A stretch of 64,000 bases of DNA from Kluyvera intermedia (lineage in GTDB: Bacteria > Pseudomonadota > Gammaproteobacteria > Enterobacterales > Enterobacteriaceae): the NCBI RefSeq assembly GCF_034424175.1, contig NZ_CP139986.1, positions 3,596,001-3,660,000 of the forward strand. The letters are read 5' to 3'. This document shows positions 9,545 through 18,266 of this stretch, in pieces. The notes beneath the pieces were generated by a model that worked only from the letters and a program-made list of their open reading frames with translations, was not told the origin of the DNA and did not search any database. Positions within the stretch are counted from its first letter, which is position 1. Each line of letters begins with the position of its first letter. The translations under genes and the position numbers were made by a program.

Positions 9545-10099
9545 TCACACCGCTTTTAAAACAAACCTCATCAAACCAAAGAACATGAAATTATTTTTAT
9601 TAATCAAGCCTATTTTTTCGATGATTTTATTTTTGCGAAAACTCACCGTTTTTATACTCATCCCCAACATTTTCGAGATATCCGTCATCGCTACACCATC
9701 AAGCATTAACGTCATCGTTATTCTCTCGGCTTCGGTAAGCGCACATTTTCTAAAAAAACTGAGCTTATGTTTAAAAACGGCATCAATTGTTTTAACACTT
9801 GTTGTGGATGACACAAAAAAAATATTATCAACCTCACAGATAACGCTAGTCATTTTTATATCAGCATCAACAATGACCGTTGCCTGGCAGTGATACTGGC
9901 AAAAATGATGAAAATCCTCGATACCTTTAAGGCTAGAAAATTGAATTATAATAAAGTCATCTTTTTCAAGTTCTTCGCATCGTGTACGAGCCTGGCTTCC
10001 TATCCGTTTTCCGGGGGCATAAATGCAATGACAATTTTCCGCAATATGCTCCAATCCTTTAATGTAATAATAGTTATCACTAACAACCAGAACAGCCAT
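9545..10099 (-). CDS. LuxR-type regulator upstream of ecpA (occupies the ecpR position)
   Basis: A 184-residue protein with a divergent receiver-like N-terminus (MAVLVVSDNYYYIKGLEHIA) lacking a clear phospho-acceptor motif, and a C-terminal LuxR-type helix-turn-helix around residues 120-175 (LTEAERITMTLMLDG, ISKMLGMSIKTVSFRKNKI). In E. coli this position is held by EcpR/MatA, the activator of the pilus operon, but I do not see EcpR's N-terminal sequence here. It is on the same strand, 188 bases ahead of ecpA, and rich in AT compared with the backbone. The role as pilus regulator is an inference from position. Its architecture resembles the BglJ/FimZ/EcpR group. Confidence 0.75.
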   Translation of the reverse strand: MAVLVVSDNYYYIKGLEHIAENCHCIYAPGKRIGSQARTRCEELEKDDFIIIQFSSLKGIEDFHHFCQYHCQATVIVDADIKMTSVICEVDNIFFVSSTTSVKTIDAVFKHKLSFFRKCALTEAERITMTLMLDGVAMTDISKMLGMSIKTVSFRKNKIIEKIGLINKNNFMFFGLMRFVLKAV

Positions 10100-10563
10100 T
10101 GTAGTAAAACCTCAACATTCTTGATCACCACATTAGAGGGCATCCCCAACCGGTTAATATTTTTATTCATTGGAACCCATTTATGACTTACGCACACCTC
10201 ATACTTTAATTGTAGCTTACATCTAATAGTAATATATGAACAATACCAAATCAGTACAGTTCAGGATTGCTGCATCTCACGATTTAAATAGTACAACTTA
10301 ACAATCAATTGCTGATACTCATAAATATATGAAATGTATTATTCATGTTTCCTTCAGAGATCAACCTTTATAACCACTTGAAAATAAAGAAATTAAACAT
10401 TTAATTGATTATTAATTAATATTATTGCAACATTTATTTTCGCATATTCAGATTATCCTTGATTATAAGTCCATGCCAAGATTTGCCTTTGGTGATAACA
10501 TCTCATCATCAATCTTGCGATGAAAAAGCATACAGAGAATGCGACAGACAATATGAGTGATAT
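10100..10563. other. AT-rich divergent promoter region between two regulators
   Basis: These 464 bases separate the LuxR-type gene (reading left) from the ToxR-like gene (reading right). They are strongly AT-rich, with many A and T tracts, as is typical of H-NS-bound DNA. I see no ORF with a plausible ribosome site and no RNA gene. The promoters of both regulators are expected here, but I cannot assign boxes with confidence. Confidence 0.5.
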
Positions 10564-11376
10564 ATGGAAAAATTTTACATCGTCGAACACAAACTTATTT
10601 ATGATGCTGAAACACACACATTAACCTCGACCGCAAACAATGAGCGTATCGCGTTGGCGATTCCAGCGAGTCTGTGTTTCAGGCTGCTGATTAAAAAGCA
10701 GGGGCATATAGTGACTCAGGCCGAGCTATTACATGAAGCCTGGGGTGAAAGAGGAATGAATGTTACACAGAATACATTACATCAAAATATTTCATTGTTA
10801 AGAAAGGCATTATCGCGCTTGAGTGTTGATGCATCTATCATACAAACGCTACCTAAACGTGGTTTTATGATAGCGGATAGTATCGATATCGTGGACCAGG
10901 ATTACTTTGATGATATTAATACTGAACCTATTATCCAGATTGAGGAAAGTCCCCTCATTTCAATTAAGCCAAACATTCCCATCGTAGAGCTAGAGCCTCC
11001 TGTTGAGTGCGCTCAAACTCCTGCGAAAATGTCAGCCACATCAATACTAATGAGGTATAAGTACTTCGTAATAATATTTTTTATTTTATTGATAGCGTTG
11101 GGCTCCTGCTACAGTAAAAAGCAGATTGAAAATCCTTTTTCTTCATACTTGAAATTGATCCATCTAAAGGGATGTGATGTATACAGGAATAATGATTTGC
11201 AGGATAACAACTATTACCTTGCAATGGTGAAAAAATACCAACTGGATTGCTTACCAGGTAAGGTAGCCTATATCACCAATAATTATCCATCAAGCAGAGT
11301 ATCCTTCATCATCTGCCGCCGACCGATAACAAGTAATGGAAAATCATTCTGCACATCAACATACTATTTGAAGTAA
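10564..11376 (+). CDS. ToxR/CadC-like membrane-anchored transcription regulator (YqeI/MarT type)
   Basis: A 270-residue protein with an N-terminal OmpR-type winged helix (about residues 1-105: GHIVTQAELLHEAWGERG, VTQNTLHQNISLLRKAL, IIQTLPKRGF), a linker, one membrane segment (about 165-182, YFVIIFFILLIALGSCY) and a periplasmic tail of roughly 90 residues with four Cys. This is the ToxR/CadC layout: cytoplasmic DNA binding joined to a periplasmic sensor. Length and partner match E. coli YqeI-YqeJ and Salmonella MarT-FidL. It is followed four bases later by the FidL-like gene. A link to the neighbouring pilus operon is inferred from position only. Confidence 0.82.
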   Translation: MEKFYIVEHKLIYDAETHTLTSTANNERIALAIPASLCFRLLIKKQGHIVTQAELLHEAWGERGMNVTQNTLHQNISLLRKALSRLSVDASIIQTLPKRGFMIADSIDIVDQDYFDDINTEPIIQIEESPLISIKPNIPIVELEPPVECAQTPAKMSATSILMRYKYFVIIFFILLIALGSCYSKKQIENPFSSYLKLIHLKGCDVYRNNDLQDNNYYLAMVKKYQLDCLPGKVAYITNNYPSSRVSFIICRRPITSNGKSFCTSTYYLK

Positions 11377-11380
11377 GATT

Positions 11381-11857
11381 ATGAATAGAAAAAAAATGTT
11401 CTACACGGGGATTGCCGTGATTATTACAGTGCCATTACTGGTGGTTTTCTACATTAAGAGTTTCACACAAAGTAATGAGATTATTAATTGCAAGTCGGCC
11501 TTTTCGATTGTCAGCGGCCCGGATAGGCTATCATTCTCAGTAACGTTTTTCATTAAAGATGGCAGCGGTCTCTTTACATTTTCAGGCAATTCGGGCAGCA
11601 ATGAAGACGACATGATTCTTAGGAAATACTTTTCATACACTAAAAAATCACGCGATATCTATGTTTTAAAAGGCCTTGATTCCGAAGTCAGAATAAAACC
11701 GGGTGCACAGACCGAGCACTTTACCCAGTTTTTCCCTTTTTTCTTCACTAATGTAAACGAAGGCAGTGATTTCATTTTAAAAGTAATACAAATCAAGGAA
11801 CAAGCGTGGTTGCTGATGTCCACAAACACCCCCTATTTTTTATGTGAGCAAAATTAA
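11381..11857 (+). CDS. FidL/YqeJ-like small membrane protein, partner of the ToxR-like regulator
   Basis: A 158-residue protein with one N-terminal membrane segment (about residues 7-25) and a periplasmic domain containing two Cys (IINCKSAF near the membrane and YFLCEQN at the end). In size and in lying directly after a ToxR-like gene it resembles FidL (Salmonella, beside MarT) and YqeJ (E. coli, beside YqeI). By analogy with ToxS it may protect or tune the periplasmic domain of its partner. That function is an inference. The start lies four bases after the preceding stop, so translation is probably coupled. Confidence 0.75.
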   Translation: MNRKKMFYTGIAVIITVPLLVVFYIKSFTQSNEIINCKSAFSIVSGPDRLSFSVTFFIKDGSGLFTFSGNSGSNEDDMILRKYFSYTKKSRDIYVLKGLDSEVRIKPGAQTEHFTQFFPFFFTNVNEGSDFILKVIQIKEQAWLLMSTNTPYFLCEQN

Positions 11858-11922
11858 GCTCACCAAATAGGCTGGATTTCATGGGAGCCAGCATCTCACC
11901 GCTGTCTTAACTAACGCAGGAA

Positions 11923-11951
11923 GGGAAAATGCCCAATGAAATTCATTGGGC
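11923..11951 (-). terminator. Probable terminator after the amidohydrolase gene
   Basis: A perfect 9-bp stem (gcccaatga/tcattgggc, 11931-11951) is followed on the minus strand by ATTTTCCC. It lies 42 bases beyond the amidohydrolase stop. The stem is convincing and the T-run short. Confidence 0.6.
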
Positions 11952-11992
11952 GTGAGTGGCAATCTAATCCAGGATTCGTCGGCGTTGATGCG

Positions 11993-13861
11993 TTAGAACG
12001 AGAAGCACGAGCAACCGAGCGCCCCCCAGAAGGCTCGATCATCAGAGACCGGAACACCTGACTGACGCGCAAGATCATGCTGATGTCCGTGGACACCGCA
12101 GCTTCCGCAGCACTGATGCATCTGTACGACTGCCCCCATATGCACACCGCCCGGAGGCGCTGAGCGATAGTGTCCAGGGACTTTCACCACCGGCGACCAA
12201 TCAGGGACCACTGGGATAGCAGGCGGCGCTAGCGGCGTAAAGTGCCCCGCAGCGTACACCACTTTGCCATCGACAATCGTCATGACTGACTCAATGCCCT
12301 TGATCTCTTCTTCGGGTACGTTGAAATAGTCTTTCGACAAGACCACCAAATCCGCCAGTTGATCCTTTTCAATCCGTCCTTTTTTACCCTGCTCGCTGGA
12401 GAACCAGGCACTGCCCGCCGTCCACAGTTCCAGCGCGACATCGCGGGGCAGGCGATTGTCGTCATCGTACATCGACATCCCACCCACGGTACGCCCGGAA
12501 ACCAGCCAGTACAGCGCCGTCCACGGGTTATAGCTCGCCACGCGGGTGGCATCGGTTCCCAAGCCAACCGGTACTTCCAGCTCCAGCATTTTCGCCACCG
12601 GCGGAGTATGTTTCACCGCATCTTTACCGTAGCGATCGACAAAATATTCGCCCTGGAACGCCATGCGATGCTGCACCGCAATCCCGCCACCCAGCGCCTT
12701 CACACGTTCGATATTGCGCTCGGTGATGGTTTCCGCGTGGTCAAAGAACCAGTGCAGGCCGTTAAACGGAATATCGCGGTTGACCTTCTCAAAGACATCC
12801 AGCATACGGCTGATGGACTCATCGTAGGTGGCATGCAGGCGGAACGGCCAGCGATGTTCAACCAAATGGCGCACCACGCGCTCCAGTTCATCTTCCATGC
12901 CCGGCGGCAGATCCGGACGAGGTTGCAGGAAATCTTCAAAATCGGCCGCCGAGAACACCAGCATTTCACCGGCACCGTTGGCGCGGTAAAAATCGGTTCC
13001 CTGCCCCGGTTTGAGCATATCGGTCCAGCGTTCGAAATCTTCCACTTCCTGCTTCGGACGCTGGGTAAACAGGTTATAGGCGATACGGATGGTCATCTGC
13101 TTATTGGCATGCAATTGCTCGATGATTTCGTAATCTTCCGGATAGTTCTGGAAACCACCGCCCGCATCAATAGCGCTGGTCAGCCCGAGACGATTTAACT
13201 CACGCATAAACTGGCGCGTAGAGTTCACCTGCATCTCCAGCGGCAGCTTCGGCCCTTTCGCCAGCGTAGCGTAAAGGATCATGGCGTTAGGTTTAGCAAT
13301 CAGCATCCCGGTCGGGTTGCCGTTGTTATCGCGAACGATTTCCCCACCCGCCGGTGCTGGCGTCTCTTTGGTATAACCGACGGCTTTTAGCGCGGCACGA
13401 TTTAGCAACGCTCTGTCGTAGAGATGCAGCACAAATACCGGCGTATCCGGTGCCGCTTCATTGAGTTCTTCAAGCGTTGGCATACGACGTTCAGCAAACT
13501 GGAATTCGCTCCAGCCACCGACCACACGAACCCACTGCGGCGACGGCGTTCTGTCAGCCTGATCTTTTAGCATACGCAGCGCATCCGCCAGCGACGGCAC
13601 GCCTTCCCAACGCAATTCGAGGTTGTAGTTCAACCCACCACGAATAAGGTGGAGATGCGAGTCGTTAAGCCCTGGGATCACCGTATGACCATGAAGATCG
13701 ACAATCTGCGTGCCTTCGCCCGCATAGGACATCATCTGCGCATCGCTGCCGACGGCAAGGATCTTGCCGTTAGCGATCGCCACCGCATCCGCACGTGGCT
13801 GCTGAGGATCCAGGGTATGAACCTGCCCCTTTGTTAAAATCAGTGTCGCGGTTTGTGACAT
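11993..13861 (-). CDS. Amidohydrolase (YtcJ-like) with a Cys/His-rich C-terminal tail
   Basis: A metal-dependent hydrolase of the amidohydrolase superfamily. The 622 residues include the N-terminal beta-sandwich start (TLILTKGQVHTLDPQQPRAD), GHTVIPGLNDSHLHLIRGG with the HxH metal pair, HATYDES, FDHAET and GLGTDATR. Most YtcJ-like enzymes are near 540 residues. The extra C-terminal part here ends in a segment with MHQCCGSC, HGHQHD and GCSCFSF that looks able to bind metal. The substrate is unknown. A good ribosome site (ggagaatgtt) precedes ATG 13861. It is the third gene of an operon with a monooxygenase-like gene and an isochorismatase-fold hydrolase. Confidence 0.82.
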   Translation of the reverse strand: MSQTATLILTKGQVHTLDPQQPRADAVAIANGKILAVGSDAQMMSYAGEGTQIVDLHGHTVIPGLNDSHLHLIRGGLNYNLELRWEGVPSLADALRMLKDQADRTPSPQWVRVVGGWSEFQFAERRMPTLEELNEAAPDTPVFVLHLYDRALLNRAALKAVGYTKETPAPAGGEIVRDNNGNPTGMLIAKPNAMILYATLAKGPKLPLEMQVNSTRQFMRELNRLGLTSAIDAGGGFQNYPEDYEIIEQLHANKQMTIRIAYNLFTQRPKQEVEDFERWTDMLKPGQGTDFYRANGAGEMLVFSAADFEDFLQPRPDLPPGMEDELERVVRHLVEHRWPFRLHATYDESISRMLDVFEKVNRDIPFNGLHWFFDHAETITERNIERVKALGGGIAVQHRMAFQGEYFVDRYGKDAVKHTPPVAKMLELEVPVGLGTDATRVASYNPWTALYWLVSGRTVGGMSMYDDDNRLPRDVALELWTAGSAWFSSEQGKKGRIEKDQLADLVVLSKDYFNVPEEEIKGIESVMTIVDGKVVYAAGHFTPLAPPAIPVVPDWSPVVKVPGHYRSAPPGGVHMGAVVQMHQCCGSCGVHGHQHDLARQSGVPVSDDRAFWGALGCSCFSF

Positions 13862-13883
13862 AACATTCTCCTCTCGTGCCGGA

Positions 13884-14426
13884 TCAGGCCTTTTTCAGCC
13901 ACCCGGCAAACAAGCGGGTCACGATGGGCATCCAGAACCAGACCACCAGCGCAACCACACAGGCATCATTGAAAAAATGCAGCAATAGCGTTCCCTTCAT
14001 CGACGGCAGCAATACACCGGTAATGGCAGGCACCAGATTGGTACTGGGAAAAATCACCAGCAGGGTTATCAGAAATTGTTTCCAGCGCTTGGGCTGACGC
14101 ACGTTAGCGGCGGGTGGCGTGAACCAGAATGCGGCTTCGGTACGCACTTCGGTATGGTCGCCTTCGGCTAACAGTGGCGTTATGTCATCTACCAGCTTCT
14201 GCCGCACGTCAGACTGGGTCCAGGCGTAGAGATGTTCGAGGGTGTCAAAGTGGATGATGATATTCCATGCCGTCTGTCCATCAGCCGGGCGGATAACGTT
14301 CGCCCCCAGATGGCCGGGATAATTGGCGGCTACGGGCATAATCTCACTTAGCCAGGCTTCATACTGCGCAACGTGTTCGGGACGGATGGCGTGGGTAATA
14401 ACCAGCGTGACATGCTTTTGCGTCAT
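13884..14426 (-). CDS. Antibiotic biosynthesis monooxygenase-like domain with two membrane segments
   Basis: The first about 100 residues form a ferredoxin-like ABM domain (VTLVITHAIRPEHVAQYEAW, YPGHLGANVIRP, WNIIIHFDTLEHLYAW). Two hydrophobic helices follow (about residues 114-138 and 148-172), so the protein is anchored in the inner membrane with the domain on the cytoplasmic side. Total length is 180 residues. ABM domains can act as cofactor-free monooxygenases or simply bind small aromatic compounds; no activity can be assigned from sequence. It lies between the isochorismatase-like gene and the amidohydrolase, 22 bases ahead of the latter. Confidence 0.78.
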   Translation of the reverse strand: MTQKHVTLVITHAIRPEHVAQYEAWLSEIMPVAANYPGHLGANVIRPADGQTAWNIIIHFDTLEHLYAWTQSDVRQKLVDDITPLLAEGDHTEVRTEAAFWFTPPAANVRQPKRWKQFLITLLVIFPSTNLVPAITGVLLPSMKGTLLLHFFNDACVVALVVWFWMPIVTRLFAGWLKKA

Positions 14427-14452
14427 GGCGGGGGTTCCTTGCTATCGCTTTA

Positions 14453-14473
14453 TGGCGGGGAGATCCCCCGCCA
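14453..14473. other. Strong hairpin inside the hydrolase operon
   Basis: An 8-bp perfect GC-rich stem (tggcgggg/ccccgcca) with a five-base loop lies between the isochorismatase-like stop and the monooxygenase-like start. It has no T-run, so it is more likely an mRNA processing or stability element than a terminator. Confidence 0.45.
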
Positions 14474-14484
14474 GCATCATGACG

Positions 14485-15126
14485 TTAGGCTTTACGTTCT
14501 GGTGCGCCGTGCACCATGGTGTAAGCATAATCCACGCCCATACCGTAGGCGCCGCTATGCTCACGAACCAGATTCATCACCGCGTCATAGGTTTCTTTGC
14601 GTGACCAGTCGCGTTGATACTCCAGCAGCACCTGCTGCCAGGTCACCGGCACCGCACCTGCTTGCACCATGCGGTCAATGGAGCGCTCATGCGCATCCAC
14701 GGAGGTGCCGCCGGAGGTGTCAGTCACCACATACACTTCAAAACCCTCTTCCAGCGCCATCAGGGCTGGGAAAGTCAGGCAAACTTCCGTCCACAGTGCG
14801 GAGATAATCAGTTTTTTACGCCCGGTCGCTTTGACGGCTTTCACAAAAGCAGCGTCTTCCCAGGAGTTCATTGAAGTACGTTCAATAGGCTTCACATCAG
14901 GGTGCACAGCCAATAATTCAGGCCAAATATAACCACTAAAACTTTTTGTTTCGACAGAGGTATAAATTACCGGAACATTAAATATCTTCCCGGCCTTAGC
15001 GAGCGCTACGGTATTATTTTTTAAAGTTTGGCGGTCGATATTGGCCACGCCAAAAGACATTTGTGGCTGATGATCAATAAAAATAAGCGTAGAGTTTTGC
15101 GGGTCAATCAGTTCCCTAATAGACAT
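14485..15126 (-). CDS. Isochorismatase-family cysteine hydrolase (YcaC-like)
   Basis: A 213-residue cysteine hydrolase of the isochorismatase fold. The catalytic triad is visible as Asp in LIFIDHQPQ, Lys in AAFVKAVKATGRKK and Cys in LWTEVCLTFPAL. The overall pattern is that of E. coli YcaC, a hydrolase of unknown substrate. I placed the start at ATG 15126 (MSIRELIDPQNS), preceded by gaaggtat; an earlier in-frame codon at 15141 lacks support. It is the first gene of a three-gene operon and is divergent from a LysR regulator across 273 bases. Confidence 0.85.
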   Translation of the reverse strand: MSIRELIDPQNSTLIFIDHQPQMSFGVANIDRQTLKNNTVALAKAGKIFNVPVIYTSVETKSFSGYIWPELLAVHPDVKPIERTSMNSWEDAAFVKAVKATGRKKLIISALWTEVCLTFPALMALEEGFEVYVVTDTSGGTSVDAHERSIDRMVQAGAVPVTWQQVLLEYQRDWSRKETYDAVMNLVREHSGAYGMGVDYAYTMVHGAPERKA

Positions 15127-15399
15127 AACATACCTTCTCAATCAACAAGTTAAAAGGTTACGGCTTTAAGTCGCCGTCAGCAATTGGATCCTGAATCAGA
15201 AAGCTTGTTGAGTATAGCGGGAAATTTCTAACGAGTTATTAAAGAAAACTGACCATCCGGTGACACTAATAATTCAGCCGCGTAATATTCCCCAGCAAAC
15301 ATCAAAAAAATGCGCAGGTTATATCTAATTTATTCACTAGCATTGTGTTTAGGCATTCGGTACAACGTAGGGGATTATTTTTTTGGATATTTTTCTCTT

Positions 15400-16302
15400 A
15401 TGCGTATCAATCTGGACGTCCTGCTTATTCTCGATGCCCTCGACAAACACGGCTCCTTTGCCGCCGCTGCCGAATCCCTGTTTAAAACGTCCGCAGCCCT
15501 TAGCTATATGATTCAGAAGCTGGAAAACGATCTCGGCATCACCCTGCTTGACCGTTCCGGCCATCGGGCGAAATTTACCGATACCGGGCGCATGATGCTG
15601 GAAAAGGGACGTTTACTGCTGGATGCGGCTAAAGATCTGGAAAAGCAGGCGCTACAACTCAGCGCCGGCTGGGAAAAAGAGCTAGCGATTGCGCTTGATG
15701 ACTCTTTTCCTTTTGCGGCGCTGGTGCCCATCATTAAGGATTTTTATGCGCTGCATAAACAAACGCGGCTTAACTTCTCACATCATACCCTCGCCGGTTC
15801 ATGGGAGGAGCTCACCCACAACGGTGCTGATATTATTCTCGGCGCCATCAATGAACCGCCTACCTCTGCGGCCTGGTCGTACAAAATGCTGGGCACGATG
15901 GATAACGTCTTTGTCGTAGCGCCCGATCATCCGCTGGCCAGCGCGTCGGAAGATTTAACCAACGAGCAGTTATGCCTGCACAGAGCCATTGTCATCAGCG
16001 ACAGCGCCCGTTTCTGTCATCCTTTAAAATCCAACCTGATGGATGAACAGCCACAAACCCGCGTCGATGATTTTCACAGTAAAGTCACGCTCCTGCGCGC
16101 AGGTGTTGGCTGTGGTTTTCTACCGCGCCATATTGCCAGCCCACTGCTGGCAACGGGCGAACTGGTCGAAAAATCGGTAATTTCATTTCGCCAGACCGAC
16201 GTCGCCTATATGGCATGGCGTAATGGTCACGATGGGCTAGCGCAGCGCTGGTGGCGTGAAACGTTGCTAACCAGCACCGCGATCACCGGTCTTTATCAGT
16301 GA
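15400..16302 (+). CDS. LysR-type transcriptional regulator
   Basis: A 300-residue LysR regulator with an N-terminal winged helix (MRINLDVLLILDALDKHGSF, AAAAESLFKTSAALSYMIQKLEND) and a substrate-binding domain. The ATG at 15400 is chosen because the family starts just before the first helix; the upstream in-frame extension has no homology. By the usual LysR logic it should control the divergent hydrolase operon and its own gene from the shared 273-bp gap. The ligand is unknown. Its last seven bases overlap the end of malZ on the other strand. Confidence 0.87.
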   Translation: MRINLDVLLILDALDKHGSFAAAAESLFKTSAALSYMIQKLENDLGITLLDRSGHRAKFTDTGRMMLEKGRLLLDAAKDLEKQALQLSAGWEKELAIALDDSFPFAALVPIIKDFYALHKQTRLNFSHHTLAGSWEELTHNGADIILGAINEPPTSAAWSYKMLGTMDNVFVVAPDHPLASASEDLTNEQLCLHRAIVISDSARFCHPLKSNLMDEQPQTRVDDFHSKVTLLRAGVGCGFLPRHIASPLLATGELVEKSVISFRQTDVAYMAWRNGHDGLAQRWWRETLLTSTAITGLYQ

Positions 16303-18110
16303 CTTTTCCATACCGTGGCGGAGATAGCAGGCAAAGTCAGCACTCCCTCCGCCAACTGCCCTGCCCCCTCCATGCGCTGCCATTCCACGTCCAGCAGCGG
16401 TGATTCAGGTAGCACCACCTCACAGGCTTCGCGGCGGTTAATCGCCACCATCACCCGCTGTGCGCCTAGTACGCGCAGGAATACCACCACATCACCTTCG
16501 GCATACAGCACTTCACAGCCGCCCAGACGTAATGCCGGTGTGGTTTTACGTAGCGCCGCTAGACGCTGATAAAGCGCCAACAGTGCACGGTCCTGCTTTT
16601 TCTCATCCCACGGGAATGGCTTGCGGCAGAAGGGATCGTTATCCCCATCCAGCCCCACTTCATCGCCGTAATAGATGCACGGGACGCCAGGCCAGCTGAA
16701 TAGCCAGACCACCGCCAGCGGCAGACGTGCCGCATCGCGACCCAGCAGTGATTTAAAACGCGCGGTATCGTGGCTGTCGAGTTGATTAAACATCCGCAGC
16801 TGCTGCTGATGCGACAGTCCGGCGCGATAATCTTCCATCCATGCAATACAGGTTTGCGCATCGATTTTCTGTGGATCGTAGGAGATATCGGTGTTCGCGA
16901 GAAAGCCCCACAGCGGGAAGGTAAAACCACGGTAGTTCATCGCCGCGTCCTCCGCATCCTGCTGCAACCACTGCCTGGCATCGCCAAAGTGTTCGCCGAA
17001 GACGAAAGCATCCGCGCGTTCGTCTTTCGCCGCCTGCGTAATCCCCGCCACATGATGGAGATTATTCTTCGCCCCACCCGCTTCACCAAGCATATGCACC
17101 ACGTCCAGCCGCCAGCCGTCCATATTCCAGGGTGCTTTTAGCCAGTGACGAACGATGCTGTCTTCGCTGCGATAAATTTCATTCACCAACCCCTCAGACT
17201 GGAAGTCGAGCTTCGGCAAGCTGGAGTAACCCAGCCAGTCCAGCGCTTTGCCATCATCAGAGAAACTGTAGCGATCGCGCCACGGCGATGCCGGATGATG
17301 ACAGGCACCGTCGCTACCGCGATGATGGCGGTCAAACCACGCGTGGGTATCACCGCTGTGATTGAATACGCCATCGAGGATCATCCGCATCCCCTCTCGC
17401 TGAGTATTGTGGCGTAAACGCAGCAGTGCCTCGTTGCCGCCAAACTGCGGATCAACCTGGCGATAATCTTCGGTGTCGTATTTGTGTACGCTGGGTGCGG
17501 TGAAAACCGGGTTCAGGTACAGCGCGGTAATACCCAGTTCCTTCAGGTACGGGAGTTTGGCGCTGATACCGTCAAGATCGCCACCATAGAAGGTTGAGCC
17601 GCCCGCCTCTCCGGTTAGCGGTTCATCCCACTCCCGGCGAATAATCTCGTGCCCGGCGGCATGGTGGTGATAGACCTTATCCTGCCCTTCGCCGCGCGTC
17701 TGACTACGGGCAAAACGGTCAGGGAAAATTTGATAGAAAATCTGCTCAGTTACCCACTGGGGGCCGTTATCCACGCAGTCATAAGCAAACATTTCCAGCT
17801 TGGCGGGCGGGAAAGCACTCATCCCTTTTGGCGAAAACCACTGCTGGCGGTCTGCCCACAACAGCTTAAACGCATAGCGTCGACGCGGTTGCCCTTCCTG
17901 CAACGTAATCTCCCCACGCCATTGCACCACGTCAGGCGCCGGTGATTTACCACTGCGGCGCATCGGCAGCGCCATCTCTTCGTTATCCACTTCCGCGCGC
18001 AGGGTAACCCGCTGTGGCAGGTCATCGCCGCGCAGCCAAAGGGTTATTATTAATTTGTCCTGCTGCTGTTTTATAAAGGGTGCAACAGGCAGGTGCCAGG
18101 CATTTAACAT
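16296..18110 (-). CDS. malZ: Maltodextrin glucosidase
   Basis: MalZ is a cytoplasmic GH13 enzyme that releases glucose from the reducing end of maltodextrins. The protein has 604 residues, like E. coli MalZ. Visible GH13 motifs are LDGVFNHSGD, GWRLDVVHMLGE with the nucleophile Asp, GEHFGDARQW with the acid/base Glu, and NQLDSHDTARF. An N-terminal domain of about 110 residues precedes the barrel. In E. coli the gene belongs to the MalT regulon, and a possible MalT box lies upstream here. Confidence 0.96.
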   Translation of the reverse strand: MLNAWHLPVAPFIKQQQDKLIITLWLRGDDLPQRVTLRAEVDNEEMALPMRRSGKSPAPDVVQWRGEITLQEGQPRRRYAFKLLWADRQQWFSPKGMSAFPPAKLEMFAYDCVDNGPQWVTEQIFYQIFPDRFARSQTRGEGQDKVYHHHAAGHEIIRREWDEPLTGEAGGSTFYGGDLDGISAKLPYLKELGITALYLNPVFTAPSVHKYDTEDYRQVDPQFGGNEALLRLRHNTQREGMRMILDGVFNHSGDTHAWFDRHHRGSDGACHHPASPWRDRYSFSDDGKALDWLGYSSLPKLDFQSEGLVNEIYRSEDSIVRHWLKAPWNMDGWRLDVVHMLGEAGGAKNNLHHVAGITQAAKDERADAFVFGEHFGDARQWLQQDAEDAAMNYRGFTFPLWGFLANTDISYDPQKIDAQTCIAWMEDYRAGLSHQQQLRMFNQLDSHDTARFKSLLGRDAARLPLAVVWLFSWPGVPCIYYGDEVGLDGDNDPFCRKPFPWDEKKQDRALLALYQRLAALRKTTPALRLGGCEVLYAEGDVVVFLRVLGAQRVMVAINRREACEVVLPESPLLDVEWQRMEGAGQLAEGVLTLPAISATVWKSH

Positions 18111-18188
18111 CGTCTATCCCCTATTTTCAAAATGTGCCCACCTTGCCACACGGACATTTCACCCTACTCATCTTTTAGGCTTTTTTGT

Positions 18189-18198
18189 AGGGAGGAGG
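18189..18198 (+). promoter_or_regulatory. Possible MalT box upstream of malZ
   Basis: The ten bases agggaggagg differ at one position from the MalT consensus GGGGA(T/G)GAGG and lie about 80 bases upstream of malZ. Single boxes of this kind occur by chance, so this is only a candidate. Confidence 0.3.
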
Positions 18199-18221
18199 AC
18201 GGGGGCGCAGATTTCAGGCAT

Positions 18222-18248
18222 AAAAAAACCCGGCGTAAACCGGGTTTT
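18222..18248 (-). terminator. Intrinsic terminator after proY
   Basis: On the minus strand an aaaacccggttta stem pairs with the sequence leading into a seven-T run (aaaaaaacccgg on the plus strand). It starts 18 bases after the proY stop. Confidence 0.85.
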
Positions 18249-18266
18249 CACGAAACAACGCAGCAA

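Noticed and set aside
12359..13198. 279-codon frame opposite the amidohydrolase
   Set aside because: It is antisense to a well-supported gene with the expected domain, and it has no ribosome site or recognisable protein.
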